DNA from: Manihot esculenta
Taxonomy: Eukaryota > Streptophyta > Magnoliopsida > Malpighiales > Euphorbiaceae
NCBI RefSeq assembly: GCF_001659605.2
Contig: NC_035164.2
Location: 19,314,000 to 19,377,999 of the forward strand
Reading direction: 5' to 3'
Length of the DNA stretch: 64,000 nucleotides
Shown: positions 32,690-44,278 of the stretch, one piece after another
Layout: every line of letters begins with the position of its first letter
Position numbering within the stretch: position 1 is the stretch's first letter
The notes under the pieces: model-generated
The model's database searches: none
The model's input: only the letters and a program-made list of their open reading frames with translations
Told to the model about the DNA's origin: nothing
Made by a program: the position numbers and the translations under genes

Positions 32690-33335
32690 CTGGCTTTATA
32701 TGGATTCCAGTTTTTCTAGCAAGTCAATGGGTATTGTTGCTTTCTCAATGCTTTTTGCAGGGTGTTTGTAGCATTCTTTGACCATCTTCGGATTGCCTCG
32801 GACCATAGCCAACCCCCTTAGAGCTGGTAACTTAACACATATAGCACCCATATTAATAACTATACCGTGACAATTTAGAACTAGGCGGTCAAATATTACA
32901 TTGTATGCAAGTGGGATATTTACCACTGTAATCCGCATATAACTCCCGCTTATGCTTCTCGTCACCTAGCACTAGGGGCAGGTTGACGGTGTTCAGTACT
33001 GTCACAGTCTTATCTCCTAATTCTACTAATGGAAAGAAAACCGTGACAATGCTATTTTTATCCAATCCTAACTTATTAAAAATATTTAAAATGAGAAGAT
33101 TAATAGAACTACCTGTATCCAGCAATACTCGCCTTATTTCATACCTGTTTAGAAGAATCTTGATGACCAACAGGTCGTTTTGAAAGAATCCTATTACTTT
33201 GTTTGCAGGTCCAAACCTTACTTCCTGTGTGGCCATGTTCAACTGACAGGACGTCTTTTGCTACGCGTTTATTTTTCCCTTTACCACTATCAGGCCCTCC
33301 TATAATGACATATACGACCCCAGCCATTTCAAGAG
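32690..33335 (-). pseudogene. Protease region remnant of Tat-1
   Basis: The aspartic protease motif VLLDTGSSINLL (about 33135-33100) is preserved, preceded by a VIIGGPDSGKGK segment near 33310 that marks the gag-protease junction in Tat elements. Downstream, ITVVNIPLAYNVIFDRLVLN follows in another frame. Gag itself is absent. Confidence 0.8.
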
Positions 33336-33435
33336 AGAGGAGAAAGATTTCTTTTTAAGAGAAAAGAAACAGGAGACTGGTTTTAATCTAAATGAACAGA
33401 AAGGATTTAATGGAATTTCTGGCAATGAAATCAAA

Positions 33436-33940
33436 TGATGCGGCTGAAAAACAGAGCAATGTTGCGATTGGTTAAATTTGCAAAAAAGAGAAAGTGAGGT
33501 GGTTGGCGCCTACGGCAGCCACTCTGGCACTCAATTAGTTAGTAAACTCGAGAATATAATAAGTATAAGGAATTGCTTAGAACTCAAGTGTAGTTTTGTA
33601 AGAAATTGTATACATTTTACTTCTGTGATCGTTATCTTTTATATTGTAAGAGGATATAGTTAATATTGCATTTTCTGAAAATTTAGTGATGATATGACCG
33701 GCTACTTGATAAAAAAATTTTACCAATTAATCGGTCGATAATCTTACGATTACAGGTGAAATGAGGATATACTGGCCGCTTTTTAATGGTAACTTTATCC
33801 CGAGACTCGACCTCTTCATGGGAGGACGAGTCTTGGGGAAGAACCGAGAGTAACGATTTTCAAGTTTCTCCTTTCTCGGATGAGACTGAGTACTGCTTAT
33901 TAAATTCTTATCACGTGACTTTATTTTGTGTTAACATCTA
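33436..33940 (-). repeat. Tat-1 5' LTR (about 505 bp)
   Basis: The plus strand starts TGATGCGGC and ends near GTTAACATC. Related copies at 38549, 42162 and 47265 give ends TGATG...CATCA. A minus-strand TATAAAAG (33636-33643) is conserved in all four copies and confirms leftward transcription. Confidence 0.75.
33636..33643 (-). promoter_or_regulatory. TATA box of Tat-1 LTR
   Basis: CTTTTATA on the plus strand is TATAAAAG on the minus strand. The same site recurs in the LTRs of Tat-2 and Tat-3 (for example 47458-47465). Confidence 0.6.
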
Positions 33941-36463
33941 GATCACTTTCAGTGACTACATAGCCTCATTTATATATTTAAATAATTTTAACTATTGTAT
34001 TATCTATAAACATTTATTTTTAATAAACTGTTTCTTTAATTTAAAATCTGAGCATTTTAATAATAATACTTCAAAAACTGACACGATGCATCTGTTTCTT
34101 TACCACTTTTTTTAAGGTTTTTTTAATATATAATTAATCTTGACTAAGGCTCAAAATTAAAACCTCATAATTCTAAAAATAATTTTACTATCAATAAATT
34201 AAAATTCATTTTTATTAGTATTTATCAAATAACTTAAATAATAATAAAAATAATTTATAAATTAACTTATACTTATTAGCAATTGATATAAAATTGTAAT
34301 TAATTAAGAAATTTTGTTATTAATAAATTCAATAAATTTTATAATGTCTTTATGAAAATAAAAAATAAAATATTATATTATAGTATATTATATTCTGAAA
34401 ATTGTTAAAGGTCGATGAGGCTATTGATTTTGAAACTTCTAATTATAAGCAATTTTTTTTTCCAATTGAAGATTGACAGTCTGTTTTCTTTTTCTTTTTT
34501 TTTTAATCTTTAATTATTATTTTAATTTAAATTTTTTTTGATAAAAAATGGCATTTCGTTAATTTTTAAAATTAATTTTCATCAATTTAAAATTGTAAAA
34601 CTACAATATTACAAATTTAAATGTTTTTTTATAATTTTGTATCCATATCCGTAGTTTGATTTGCTAAGTTCGAATTTTTTTACCAAATTTTTTATAAAAA
34701 TAAACAAGTGAATAAATGAATAAAAATTAAATTCTGAATTTACAAAATAATGTAAATAAAAAATATTTTAAAAAAATCATATGCATTATTTGAAAAAAAT
34801 TCTGAAATCCCTTCATTACTTTTTTCTCTTTAGTGATGTACACTTTCTCACACAATATTAAATTTTTAATATATTAAAATATGAGCTACCTTAAAAAATA
34901 AATAAATAAACTGAGGAGGATATTTAAATTTGACTGTGCCCTTGTTTTTCATCGTAATAACCGATAAATTTGGATTAGGTATACAAATGTGAAGAAAACC
35001 TTATTTGGATTCAATTAAAAATATAATAATTGGGTCTTTACACCCCGATCTTTATTAAATTCATAAGAGATGATCAAGTTAAAATCTTATGACAATCTAA
35101 TACACTAGTCCATTTTTCTGAGCATGATTTAGGCTTCAAGTTAGGAGGTTTAATCTAATACAATCAGGACCCGATACTTCAAAGTCCAGCTACTCGATTG
35201 GATGGATCAGTAGCGCTACAAGACCCTATGCATATTAAACCAGGTTCATAGTCCTATGCATACAGAACCAGGCTTATACAGGCGTATAAAGAAATTAAAT
35301 AACTATCTGATACTAAAAAAAAAGAATGTTCGTATGTACGATTCTGCATGATGAGAACACATCGCTACAAAATAAAAGAAGAGAGATATAGGAAGGAAAA
35401 GGGGAAGCGAACTAAACTCACTCACACATACCAAAACTCTACTTTCTTCTTCTGACTTTCAAATCATCAAAAAATATTTTGTAAAATAATTATATCAAAG
35501 CTTTTTAAAGGAGTAAGGATAAACTAGTAAATTGTATAAGTACTGCAAATTTAATGGTAATTTTTTACATTTTAGAAAAATTTCTCTTTATATTCTCAAA
35601 AAAATTAAAAATTTTCAAAGGATCTATGGCTTGGTTACATTGTACATAGGTTTAGCCTTCTTCTTCTGTTTCATCCTAAATATTTTTTAAAAAAAATATT
35701 TTACATGTTTTCTAGTGTTTAATACATTAAAAAAATTGATTAGGAACAAAAAAATTATTTATCTAATAAAAAATAATTATTTTTAAGAAAAATTACTTTT
35801 TCATTTTAAAAGATGAATTTATTTTTAAACTTTAAGAATTTTATTAGTATTATTATATATAAATTAATTAATATATTTTATTTTTAAATTGAAATTAAAT
35901 AAATTAATTAATATATTTTATATATAATTTTTTTTACAAATAAAAGGAGATTTAATGAAAGGGATTTTCTTTTAAAGAAAAAAAAATAAAATTGATCTAA
36001 GGAACAAATATTAAGTAAAATTTTTTTTATTTTAGCTAAGATATTAAGTCCAATTAAAATTGGTAATCTCAACAATAATCTGAATATTTTAAATTTAAAT
36101 TTAAATTAATTAATTATTATATACGCCATTATATGGATTTTAATTTTATTATTTATAATATTTTAAAATCTTGAAAATTTTCCAAAAACGGTAAAAAAAG
36201 TGTCCCATGATAGAAGAAGTAGAAACAATATATGTGCAGATATAAAAGTAATGAAAAAAAAAACGGAAATTAAATAAAAATAAAATGAGATGTAAAAAGA
36301 AAACTAATTTTCTTATATATTAAAATAAAAAAAATTTTACAATTTCACTGATTTTTTTATTTTAAAATTTATTCTTTAATTTAAATTCTATCATTTAATA
36401 TAATACCGTTCGTAAATAATAATAAATTTTAAATTTACATAAACATAAAATTTATATAGAAAT

Positions 36464-36965
36464 AGAGGAGAGCATATATTGGTTTGAATCAAAAAATTGA
36501 ATCGAATTGATTAATTTTAGTTTAATGGTTCAGTTAATTAAAATATTCGATTCGGTTCGATTAATATTTTTCAACTTACTCAGTTTTCAATTCAGTTCGA
36601 TTTAAATGGGTTAAATAACTGATAAATTAAATAATTAATTTTATACTTACTTTTATTATGTGTAACATTAATTTTATACATACTTTAAATTTTATATAAA
36701 TTTATATAAATTTCTAAATATTATCATTATCGATAAATTTATGTGAAATATTTATTAAATTATTTTACTGAAATTAAAAGTAAAAAATTAATAAAAATTA
36801 TAGATTTTAATTTAAAATAATCGAACCGAATTAAATCGATTTTTATCAATTTAATTTAATTCTATTATATTTCCATAATCAATTTTTTTAATTTTTAATA
36901 TTTTTATAATTTAATTTTTAATTTTTTTATTTGATTAATTCGAAATTGAACTGATGAATTGGACA
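36464..36965. mobile_element. MITE-like foldback repeat, copy 1
   Basis: The left part has TTGGTTTGAATC, GAATCGAATTGATTAATTTT and GATTCGGTTCGATTAA. The right part has ATCGAACCGAATTAAATCGA and AATTCGAAATTGAACTGATGAATTGG. The halves are rough reverse complements. Copies rich in the same CGATTCGGTT words occur at 43503-43860 and 56575-56740. The family looks like the abundant plant non-autonomous DNA transposons with this motif; no clear target duplication was read. Confidence 0.45.
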
Positions 36966-37174
36966 GTTATATATAAAAAAATGACAAAATTAAACTTTAA
37001 AAGTAAATTCATATTCCAAAATAAAAAATCAATAAAGTTCCGATAAAGCTAAGGTTTTTTTTTTAAAACAAAAAAAACTTTCCCAAGTGAGAAATATCGC
37101 GGAAGAAGGCAGCAAGAGCCGAGCCGAATCGCAATAGAAAAGAGATGGCGAGATGAGATGATAAAATGGATTAA

Positions 37175-37202
37175 AAATAAATAAAAAGAGAGAGAGAGAG
37201 AA
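37175..37202. repeat. GA-rich tract
   Basis: AATAAAAAGAGAGAGAGAGA precedes a less AT-rich stretch (to about 37300) that may be an old promoter or gene scrap. No coding match is recognised. Confidence 0.5.
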
Positions 37203-38548
37203 AGTGACCAAGTGTGGTCTCCAATCACATCATCGTAGTTTGGTCACCCTGCGATTCATTGAAAGATTTATCTAATTTATCTGCCCCGTGATTGGTCTGT
37301 AATAACTGAAGAAAACAATTTCACTTTTTTCTCCTTACCAAAAAAATATCTTCCCTTTACAAATAAAAAAGATGTCTGCCGCCATCCAATCACAATCCTT
37401 GCATTTTTATGTGGGACAACTGGACTTTCCACCTACTAAAATAATATAATACTAATATTTAAGAAATGCTATTTTTTTATTCAATTTTTAATTATAAAGA
37501 ACTAACGTCTGCTTTACGTCTTTTTCTTTTCTCTCGTTTCAAAAGGTTATAATGTCTTTGGAAAAAAAAAATATATTTCCACTTATTTTTATTTTTATTT
37601 TTATTTTGAAGTATTCACTTAAAATAATATCTCATTACCTATAGTGATAATTTTTAAATATTATAAAAAATATTTATATAATAAATAAAATATAATTATT
37701 AATTAATATTTTTCTTGATATTTTTTTTAAAATATAAAATAATATTTAGTAGTTTTATTAAAAAATTATAATTCAATTTATATTAAAATAATATTTTGTG
37801 ATATAATTTTATATTAATATTTTTAATATATTTGTAATTTTCACTGTTTTCTAATAATATATGATCATAATATATTATTATAATATAAATTGAATAATAA
37901 ATTTTTAAGTGATAAATTGATGAAATTATGTAATGATTTTTTTTTACTTCCCACTAAAAATTGTAATGTTGTTAATTAGATTGAATTATTACTATGTCTT
38001 TCAAATTTTTAAAAATATTAATTGATTTTATAATTTTTAAGTTCAATTAATATGCATTTTTATTATTTTAAAATAAAACCTTTTAGCTATTTCATTAATA
38101 TTTTATTATTCAAATGGCTAGATAATTTCTAATATTGAACCGTGAAAGAATTTATAATCATTTATTTAAAATGTTAGATATTAAATTTAAAAAAGACATT
38201 TGTGATGTACACAAAATCTGTCAATTAATGTACAAGAAAATTAAATGGTTGCATTTTAAATAGCAAGAAAGTTTTTAATTAAGTTTAAAAATTATAAAGA
38301 TAAATTAATAATTTTTTTAAAAATTCAAAATTTTTATAATAATTTTACTTTTAATTAATACAAATCATTTTTTATTTTATTATATAATTTTTGAATTTAA
38401 CTCTACAATGTTAATAAAGAAATGAAAATATATACATATCTATAGTAATATTTATCTAATTATCTCTAATAAATTCTCACATAAATTGTTTAATTATTTA
38501 TTAATAATTAAAATTTTATTAAATTATTTAATTTTAATATATAGATAG

Positions 38549-39102
38549 TGATCGAATCGAAAAATAGAGTTGTACTGTGATTGGTTATATTTACAAGAAA
38601 GGGAACGTGAGATAGTGGGTGCCCACAACAACCACCCTACCCCAACGCTCAAATCAGTATACTGGAGAATAGAAAAAATGTAATAAATTGTTTAAAATTT
38701 GAGTAGTGTAAGAGAATAGTGTACATTTGCCTCTGTGATTCTTCTCTTTTATACTGTAAAAAGGTGAAGGAAAAATAGCAATTTCTGATAATCCAGTGAT
38801 AATGTAACCAACTGCTTGATAAGAAATATCGTTAGATAATAGGTCGGTAATCTTGCAATTACAGACATAATGAAGATATTCTGGATTATAGCTGTTACCG
38901 GTAGCTTCCTTATGGAGAGCGAGTGAGCCCTAACGAATTGAACCAATCTGAGGCCGATCTGTTTGAAGTGTCTGGGTCTTCTTTTCTCTCGGTTCTGAGC
39001 ACCATGGTCGTCTGGACCTTCCTTTCTACGGGTGAAACCGCATAATGGTTTATTATATCCTTACCACGTGGCCTTATCTTATGGCGACATTTCATTGCCT
39101 TA
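38549..39102 (-). repeat. Tat-2 3' LTR (left copy)
   Basis: Starts TGATCGAATC and shares CAGTATACTGGAGAATAG, CTTTTATACTGTAA and TTACCACGTGGCCTTAT with the copies at 33.4, 42.2 and 47.3 kb. Compared with 47265-47800 it lacks about 50 bp at its right end, including the terminal CATCA. Confidence 0.75.
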
Positions 39103-39289
39103 TCTTAGATTCGAAGGTGACAACTGTCTTCATGATATGGGGCATATGGCTTATTTGTCCAAGCTGAGTGCACGATATCCTTGCTTTCTTCCTACTTGCC
39201 CTGCCGACCAGTCAAGTCCAAGATCTTGTCCGGAAAAAATTGATCCGAGTGATATAATAATGTCTTGATGATTTTTCGAGCTCTCTCTA

Positions 39290-39800
39290 GCACCCATCAG
39301 CCATGGGAATCATCCGAGAGTCTCTAGCCCTTGCAAGCTCATTGGTCTTTTCCAGGCTCGAGCTTTCGGGTGTTTTTTAGCCCTAGCGCGCTTTCAAGCA
39401 TTTTCTTGCCTTGACTAGCCCTAATGAGCTTTTGGTCATTTTTCTCCTTGTGAACTTCACTCGAGTTTCCAAGTATTTTCTAGCACTATCAGTCTTTTCA
39501 GGCATTTTCTAGCCTTGAAGGGCATTCTCTAGCCCTAACCTTGCTTTGCCATTCTCTAGCCCCAATGAGCTTATGGGCATTTTTTAGCACTCACGTGCTT
39601 CCAGGCATTCTCTAGCCCTGACGTACTTTCGGTCATTCTCTAGCCTAACATACTTCTGGACATTCTTTAGCTCTGACAAGCTTCTGGGCATTCTCTATTC
39701 ATGACGAGCTTCCGGGCATTCTCTAACTCGTGCGAACTCCTTGGCCTTTTCTAGCCCTAACGAGCTTTCGTGCATTTTTTCACCTTGCAAACTTCACTCG
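39290..39800. repeat. Tandem array 1 in Tat-2 (roughly 35-40 bp units)
   Basis: More than ten diverged units based on TTCTCTAGCCCTGACGAGCT followed by TCCGGGCA. Units vary in length and share CATTCTCTAG and GAGCTT(C/T) words. The array lies between the 3' LTR and the second array. Confidence 0.9.
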
Positions 39801-40019
39801 CTCGCTTAGCAGTCTGTCCCACCGATCGATAAACAGTTTTACCCACCTACAATTGACCTTCCTCCTTCACAAAAATTTTGGATTTTCAGGGGTGATTGCT
39901 AGAGCAGTGACACATGGCTTGGAGACTTTCTTGGAGATGGGAATAATGCTCTCAGTCCTGTGGCTTGGTTTCAGGTTGGTCAGCCTAATGCATACCCATC
40001 TTGCAGCCTGGTATTAAAT

Positions 40020-40880
40020 GCCTTAGAATCTTCTCGTGAAACAGAATTAATACTCAGTTGGCCTGGCATATACCCGCATTGTGACTTGGCATTAAATTTC
40101 TTAGAATTTTCTCATGAAACAAGATTAACACTCGGTTAGTCGGCCTAGCGTATACCTGCCTTGGAGCCTAGCATGAAATACCTTAAAATCTTCTTATGAA
40201 GCGAGGCTAATACCCGGCTGGTCCACCAGGCATAACTTGCCTTACGACCTGGTATGAGATGTCTTGATTAGTGGGTCCAATGCCCAGTTTTCTAGCCTGG
40301 CGGATTTTTGACTTATGACCTTGTTTCAATGAGACTAACACTTGGTCTTCTAGTTTGACAGATTCTCAACTTATGGCCTTATTTTAGTGAGACTAACACC
40401 CGATCTTCTAGTCTGATGGAACCTGCCTTATGGCCTTAGTTTGTCTCTGTTTCCACGGTCCAACCATATTATGGCCTGGCAATTGCCTTATAGCCTTTGT
40501 TTATTTCTATTTACAAGGTCCAATGCCCGAATTATGGCCTGACAATTGCCTTATGACCTTTATTTTTTTTATATATATTTCCACGGTCCAATGCCCAGAT
40601 TATGATATGGCAATTGCCTTATGACTTTTGTTTGTTTCTATTTTCACGGTTCATTGCCCGGATTATGGCCTGGCAATTGCCTTATGACCTTTGTTTATTT
40701 TTATTTTTACGGTCCAATGCCTGAATTATGGCCTAGCATGAGATGCTTTATTGTGCGGAACCCATATCAGGATGGCCTTGCAGCCTTGTTATTCGGGACC
40801 CATGCTAAAATGCCTTTGTAGCCTTGTTATGCGAGACCAACGCTCTGATGGCCTGGCGAATTTTCGCCTTGTGGTCTTTG
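40020..40880. repeat. Tandem array 2 in Tat-2 (63-bp units plus older longer units)
   Basis: From about 40430 to 40740 a unit of about 63 bp repeats: TTATGGCCTGGCAATTGCC, TTATGACCTTTGTTTATTT, then CACGGTCCAATGCCCGA. The flanks (40020-40430, 40740-40880) hold more diverged, longer units with the same GGCCTGGCA and ACCAATGCCC words. A 63-bp period keeps frame, so short repetitive frames appear, but I do not regard them as genes. Confidence 0.9.
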
Positions 40881-41001
40881 TTCTTGTCTCCACGCTTTTA
40901 TCCATTCAATGTTTCTGACTTTCTTGTAAAAAAGGAAGCTTGAAAAATGCATCCTAATATTTCCATAAATCACAAATATTTTTGTAAAATAAAATACTCG
41001 G

Positions 41002-41150
41002 TCATCTGACTTGATTAATTTTAAAACTTAGAGTTTGATCCAGGAGCTGAACATTTGTGACGTTCTCCTTATTGCCACCCTTATTAACACTTGGTCCTCC
41101 TGTAATTGTATGAATAATCTCCACAGGTTTACTGTTAAGAGTGGTTTTGT
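41002..41150 (-). pseudogene. Gag-protease junction scrap of Tat-2
   Basis: Minus-strand residues EIIHTITGGPSVNKGGNKEN resemble the I-x2-I-x-GGP segment just before the protease in Tat-1 and related elements. The protease itself is missing. Confidence 0.65.
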
Positions 41151-41234
41151 GAATTGTTACCCCAAGCTCAGACCTTGAAAAGATCATAATTAGAAGCAAG
41201 ATGACAGCATTTTGTTCTTGACAATGAAACGGTG

Positions 41235-41425
41235 TAGAGAGGTCGACCTGCGAAGAAGCGGACCTAGAGGCAGACCTGTGCGGAGAAGCCAACCTTACAA
41301 GTAGACCTGTGCAGAGAGGCCAACCTTCCAATCTTAGAAGCAGACCTGTGCGGAGAGGCTGACTTAAGCAGACCTATGCGGAGAGGCCTACCTAAGTAGA
41401 CCTGTGCGGAGAGGCCTTCATGAAA
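41235..41425. repeat. Short tandem array inside Tat-2 gag
   Basis: About six units of roughly 27-30 bp based on GCAGACCTGTGCGGAGAGGC. They lie directly after the minus-strand YYHFHEG zinc-motif-like residues, so the array has expanded in the zinc-knuckle region of gag. Confidence 0.85.
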
Positions 41426-42060
41426 ATGGTAGTACCTGGTCCTATTAGGTTTTTTTGGCTTTTCTAGGGTTGAGTTTGAGAGGCCACCTGATCTTCTTGT
41501 CATTTTTCCTAATCCACATTAGAATATGCGTTTGTGAGTCATTCAATTGGGTATACTTCTTATACTTACCTTGGCCATTCCTTCCTCGGGAGACCGGATA
41601 ACTTTTGTGGTCTCCCTCATATCTTTGCTTCTCCTGCTTTTGGTCTTGCTTTTGTCTCATCCTTTTGTCCCCTTCCCATCCTTCCCGGTACCTTTGAGCA
41701 GCCCATACTAACTTCTAGCCGACGTCCTTCCGAGCATCGTTTGATGGCTCTCCTTCCTCGAACTTGTCTTTAGATCGCTTCTAGATTACCGTTGTCCAAG
41801 TTTTTGATATATCAACGGAGGCTTCCTCCCTTCCCCTGGGAGCTATGAGTGACGCCTCCTCCCGAGCTTTACATTGCGCAAAAGTAACTTGCAACCTTCT
41901 GACATACTGTAGCATTTGCTCAATGTTCAGATTGTTGAAATCTACTTCGTTGACCATAAGAGGTGTGTTTTGTCCATTGCTAGGAGTGGAAGAAATAATG
42001 ACTTCCTCACTGGCAGCAACCTTAGTAGTAGCTTATGAACTACCGGCTATTTCGAGAGAG
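41426..42060 (-). pseudogene. Gag remnant of Tat-2
   Basis: The minus-strand C-terminal part reads YTQLNDSQTHILMWIRKNDK, a hallmark of Tat gag proteins (YTPLN...ILMEIK), followed by RWPLKL and a decayed CRFH-like zinc motif. Upstream residues (VDFNNLNIEQMLQYVRRLQV) are gag N-terminal-like. The capsid core between them is deleted and one TAG interrupts. Confidence 0.75.
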
Positions 42061-42161
42061 AGAAGAGAGAGATTTCTTTGTAAGAGAAAAGGAATAAGAG
42101 ACCGGACTTTAATCCAGATGAACAGAAAGGATTCAATGGATCTCTCGGTAGCAGAACCAAA

Positions 42162-42703
42162 TGATGCAACCAGAAAATAGAATTGTGCTGCAAGAGAACG
42201 TGAGGTAGTGGGTGTTCACGACAACCACTCCGGCACTCAAGTCAGTATACTGGAGAATAGGACGAATGTAATAAATTGCTTAGAATTTGAGTAGCATAAG
42301 AGAGTATTGTACCTTTGCTTCTGTGATCTTTCTCCTTTTATACTATAAGAAGGTAGAGATAAATATAATATTTTCTAATAATCCGGCGATGATGTGACCA
42401 ACTACTTGATAAGATATATCGCCAACTATGGGGATATTATAGACTGTAGCTGTTACTAGTAACTTTCTTATAGAGCCTTACTCTATAGTTAAAAACACAA
42501 GTCCTGACGAACTGAACCGACCTGAGGTCGACCTGTCTTGAAACGTCCGAGTTTTCTTTTCTTTTGGTTCTGAGCACCATGGTTGTTCGAAAATTTCTTT
42601 TTATGAGTGGAACCACATATTGATTTATTAGATTCTTACTATATAACCCTATTTTTACGGTAATAACTCATTGTACACCTTAGGTGATTGTTGTGTAATA
42701 TCA
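42162..42703 (-). repeat. Tat-2 5' LTR (right copy, 542 bp)
   Basis: The plus strand starts TGATGCAACC and ends GTGTAATATCA. It carries the conserved minus-strand TATA (CCTTTTATACTATAAG near 42333-42350). To its left, minus-strand TGGTTCTGCTACCGAGA is a candidate primer-binding site three bases from the LTR. Confidence 0.75.
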
Positions 42704-43500
42704 AATATATTATTTTTTTCATTCTCAAATTATATTAAAATTTGCAAATATGTAATTCTATTTTGAAAAATCAACGCATTTTGATTCTTTGAAATTGAAA
42801 AAGTTCTTCGGTCAATGTTTAAAAGCAGAATATATTTATATGTTAAAATCTTTTAAAAGTTTGAGGGATGCAAGTATAAAGTGCAATATAGTTTTATCTT
42901 TATATTTTGAGTCCGTTGAATGAAAAGAAGTTAATGAAATATTATATTAAATAATTAAATTAAAAATACTACTTATATATGTTAATGTTGATATACTTTT
43001 TTGAACTGGAAAATAAAATTGTTAATGTTGATATACTTAAAAAAATTTTTTATCTAAATATATTACACTGATATAGCAGAACATATTTTGAGATCATTCG
43101 AAAAGAAAAATTAGATAGAACTGATTTAAAATATTCTGATAGGAAATATAAAAAGAACTTTATAAATTCAAGTTTTTTTTTTGAATAACAAAATTCAAGT
43201 ATTTTTTTATCGAATTAAAAAATAAAAGAATAAATAAATATTAAATATGAGACTTTTTAAATTATTTTTCGATAATAAAAGAATAAATAAATATTAAATA
43301 TGAGACTTTTTAAATTGTTTTTTTTATAACAACAACTATTGCTATTAACAGGTAAAGTCATTCAAATTCAAATTTTTAATGCAGTTGATAAGCTTATTGA
43401 CATGGTGAAGTTTTTGAAAAACATAATGGAAGATCCTGACTCTATCCATTTGGAAAATAAATTCTTTACCTCACATTTTTCTCACATTTTTCTCATTTTT
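42704..43500. other. AT-rich spacer
   Basis: No gene. A duplicated block AAAAGAATAAATAAATATTAAATATGAGACTTTTTAAATT occurs at about 43223 and 43275 (52-bp spacing). Confidence 0.5.
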
Positions 43501-43502
43501 AA

Positions 43503-43860
43503 ATAGGAGTGAGCAGTATTCAATTCAAATCGAAAAAATCAATCGAATTAAATTAATTTGAAAATTTAATTCGACTTTTTATTTATTTCGATTCGATTTA
43601 ATTTTTAATTTTAAAATTTTTAATTATTTTAGTTTGATTTAATTCAGTTTTAATTTGAAAAATTAAAAAAATTAAATCGATTAGTGATAATAGTATATTA
43701 TTTTTAATAATTTAAAGAGATTAGTTGATTTTAAATTTTAAAATATTAAAAATAAAATATAAAAATAAAAGTTTATTGAAAATTTAAAATTTAAAATATT
43801 AAATTATTAAATTATTTTAATTTTTAATTTATTTAATTTAATTTAATTTTAAATCTTACG
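43503..43860. mobile_element. MITE-like repeat, copy 2
   Basis: GAGTGAGCAGTATTCAATTC, then AATCGAAAAAATCAATCGAA and TTTCGATTCGATTTAATTTT; it shares its word content with 36464-36965. AT-rich foldback character; ends not resolved. Confidence 0.45.
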
Positions 43861-44270
43861 GATCGAATGCGAGTCATGTGCCGGCAATCTAGCGGAAAAT
43901 CGGTAACTGATTTGAGTGAAATTTGGTCACGCCGGGCCATTAAAGAGTGGGGCCAAGAATGTCTAGTAGAAGAAAATTTTCGCTGCCGTTAAACGGAAGG
44001 ATGGGACCCAATGGTGTCAGGTGTAGAAAGAAGATATACAGCTCAGCTGTACGTAAAGGAGAACAGGTGAACCATGAGTGGAGGGCACTAACCAGTAGCC
44101 ACTTGGTTAAAGATATATGACAGGCTCCACCGCACATGTGATCAGTCGAGAGTCCTGCGACATCCATTACGGCTCGTGACGAATTATAGGATTTATTTCG
44201 CAGTTGCAACTTGCAACTGCTCCAACAGCTACTCAGGAAAATTCTACAGTTGGCATTTGACAGTATGTAA
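43861..44270. other. Unidentified GC-richer island
   Basis: About 400 bp of near-normal base composition within AT-rich DNA. A minus-strand frame of 89 codons at 43940-44209 shows no familiar motif. It could be a single-copy promoter, a gene scrap or part of an older repeat. Confidence 0.4.
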
Positions 44271-44278
44271 TTTAATTT

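Larger units (their letters stand above)
29500..33940 (-). mobile_element. Tat-1, decayed Tat-lineage Ty3/gypsy element
   Basis: From right to left on the minus strand: one LTR (33940-33436), protease, RT, gypsy RNase H, a second RNase H and integrase, ending near 29500. Two RNase H domains plus the RT text place it in the Tat (Retand/Ogre-like) branch. Gag is missing: the protease region lies about 110 bp from the LTR. No left-hand LTR is recognisable. Many stops, frameshifts and a damaged RT active site make it a fossil. Confidence 0.85.
33941..38548. other. AT-rich intergenic region
   Basis: No gene recognised in 4.6 kb. It holds long A/T runs, an unidentified more complex stretch at 35000-35290 (repeats of CCTATGCATA..AACCAGG at about 35226 and 35255), a MITE-like repeat at 36464-36965, and a GC-richer promoter-like patch with a GA tract at 37080-37300. 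Confidence 0.55.
38549..42703 (-). mobile_element. Tat-2, internally deleted Tat-lineage element with tandem arrays
   Basis: Two related LTRs (38549-39102, truncated at its right end, and 42162-42703) flank about 3 kb. From right to left on the minus strand: gag remnant, a small repeat array, a protease-junction scrap, then large tandem arrays where pol should be. RT, RNase H and integrase are absent, as in large retrotransposon derivatives. The LTRs have diverged considerably, so the insertion is old. A matching target duplication was not found. Confidence 0.75.

Noticed and set aside
40430..40821. Two consecutive repetitive frames with GPMPELWPDNCLMTF-like units
   Set aside because: The 63-bp tandem unit happens to be a multiple of three, which keeps frames open; no start context, domain or conservation supports a gene.
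39290..40880. CRISPR-like repeat arrays
   Set aside because: Units are contiguous or diverged tandem repeats without unique spacers, in a plant nuclear context inside a retrotransposon.
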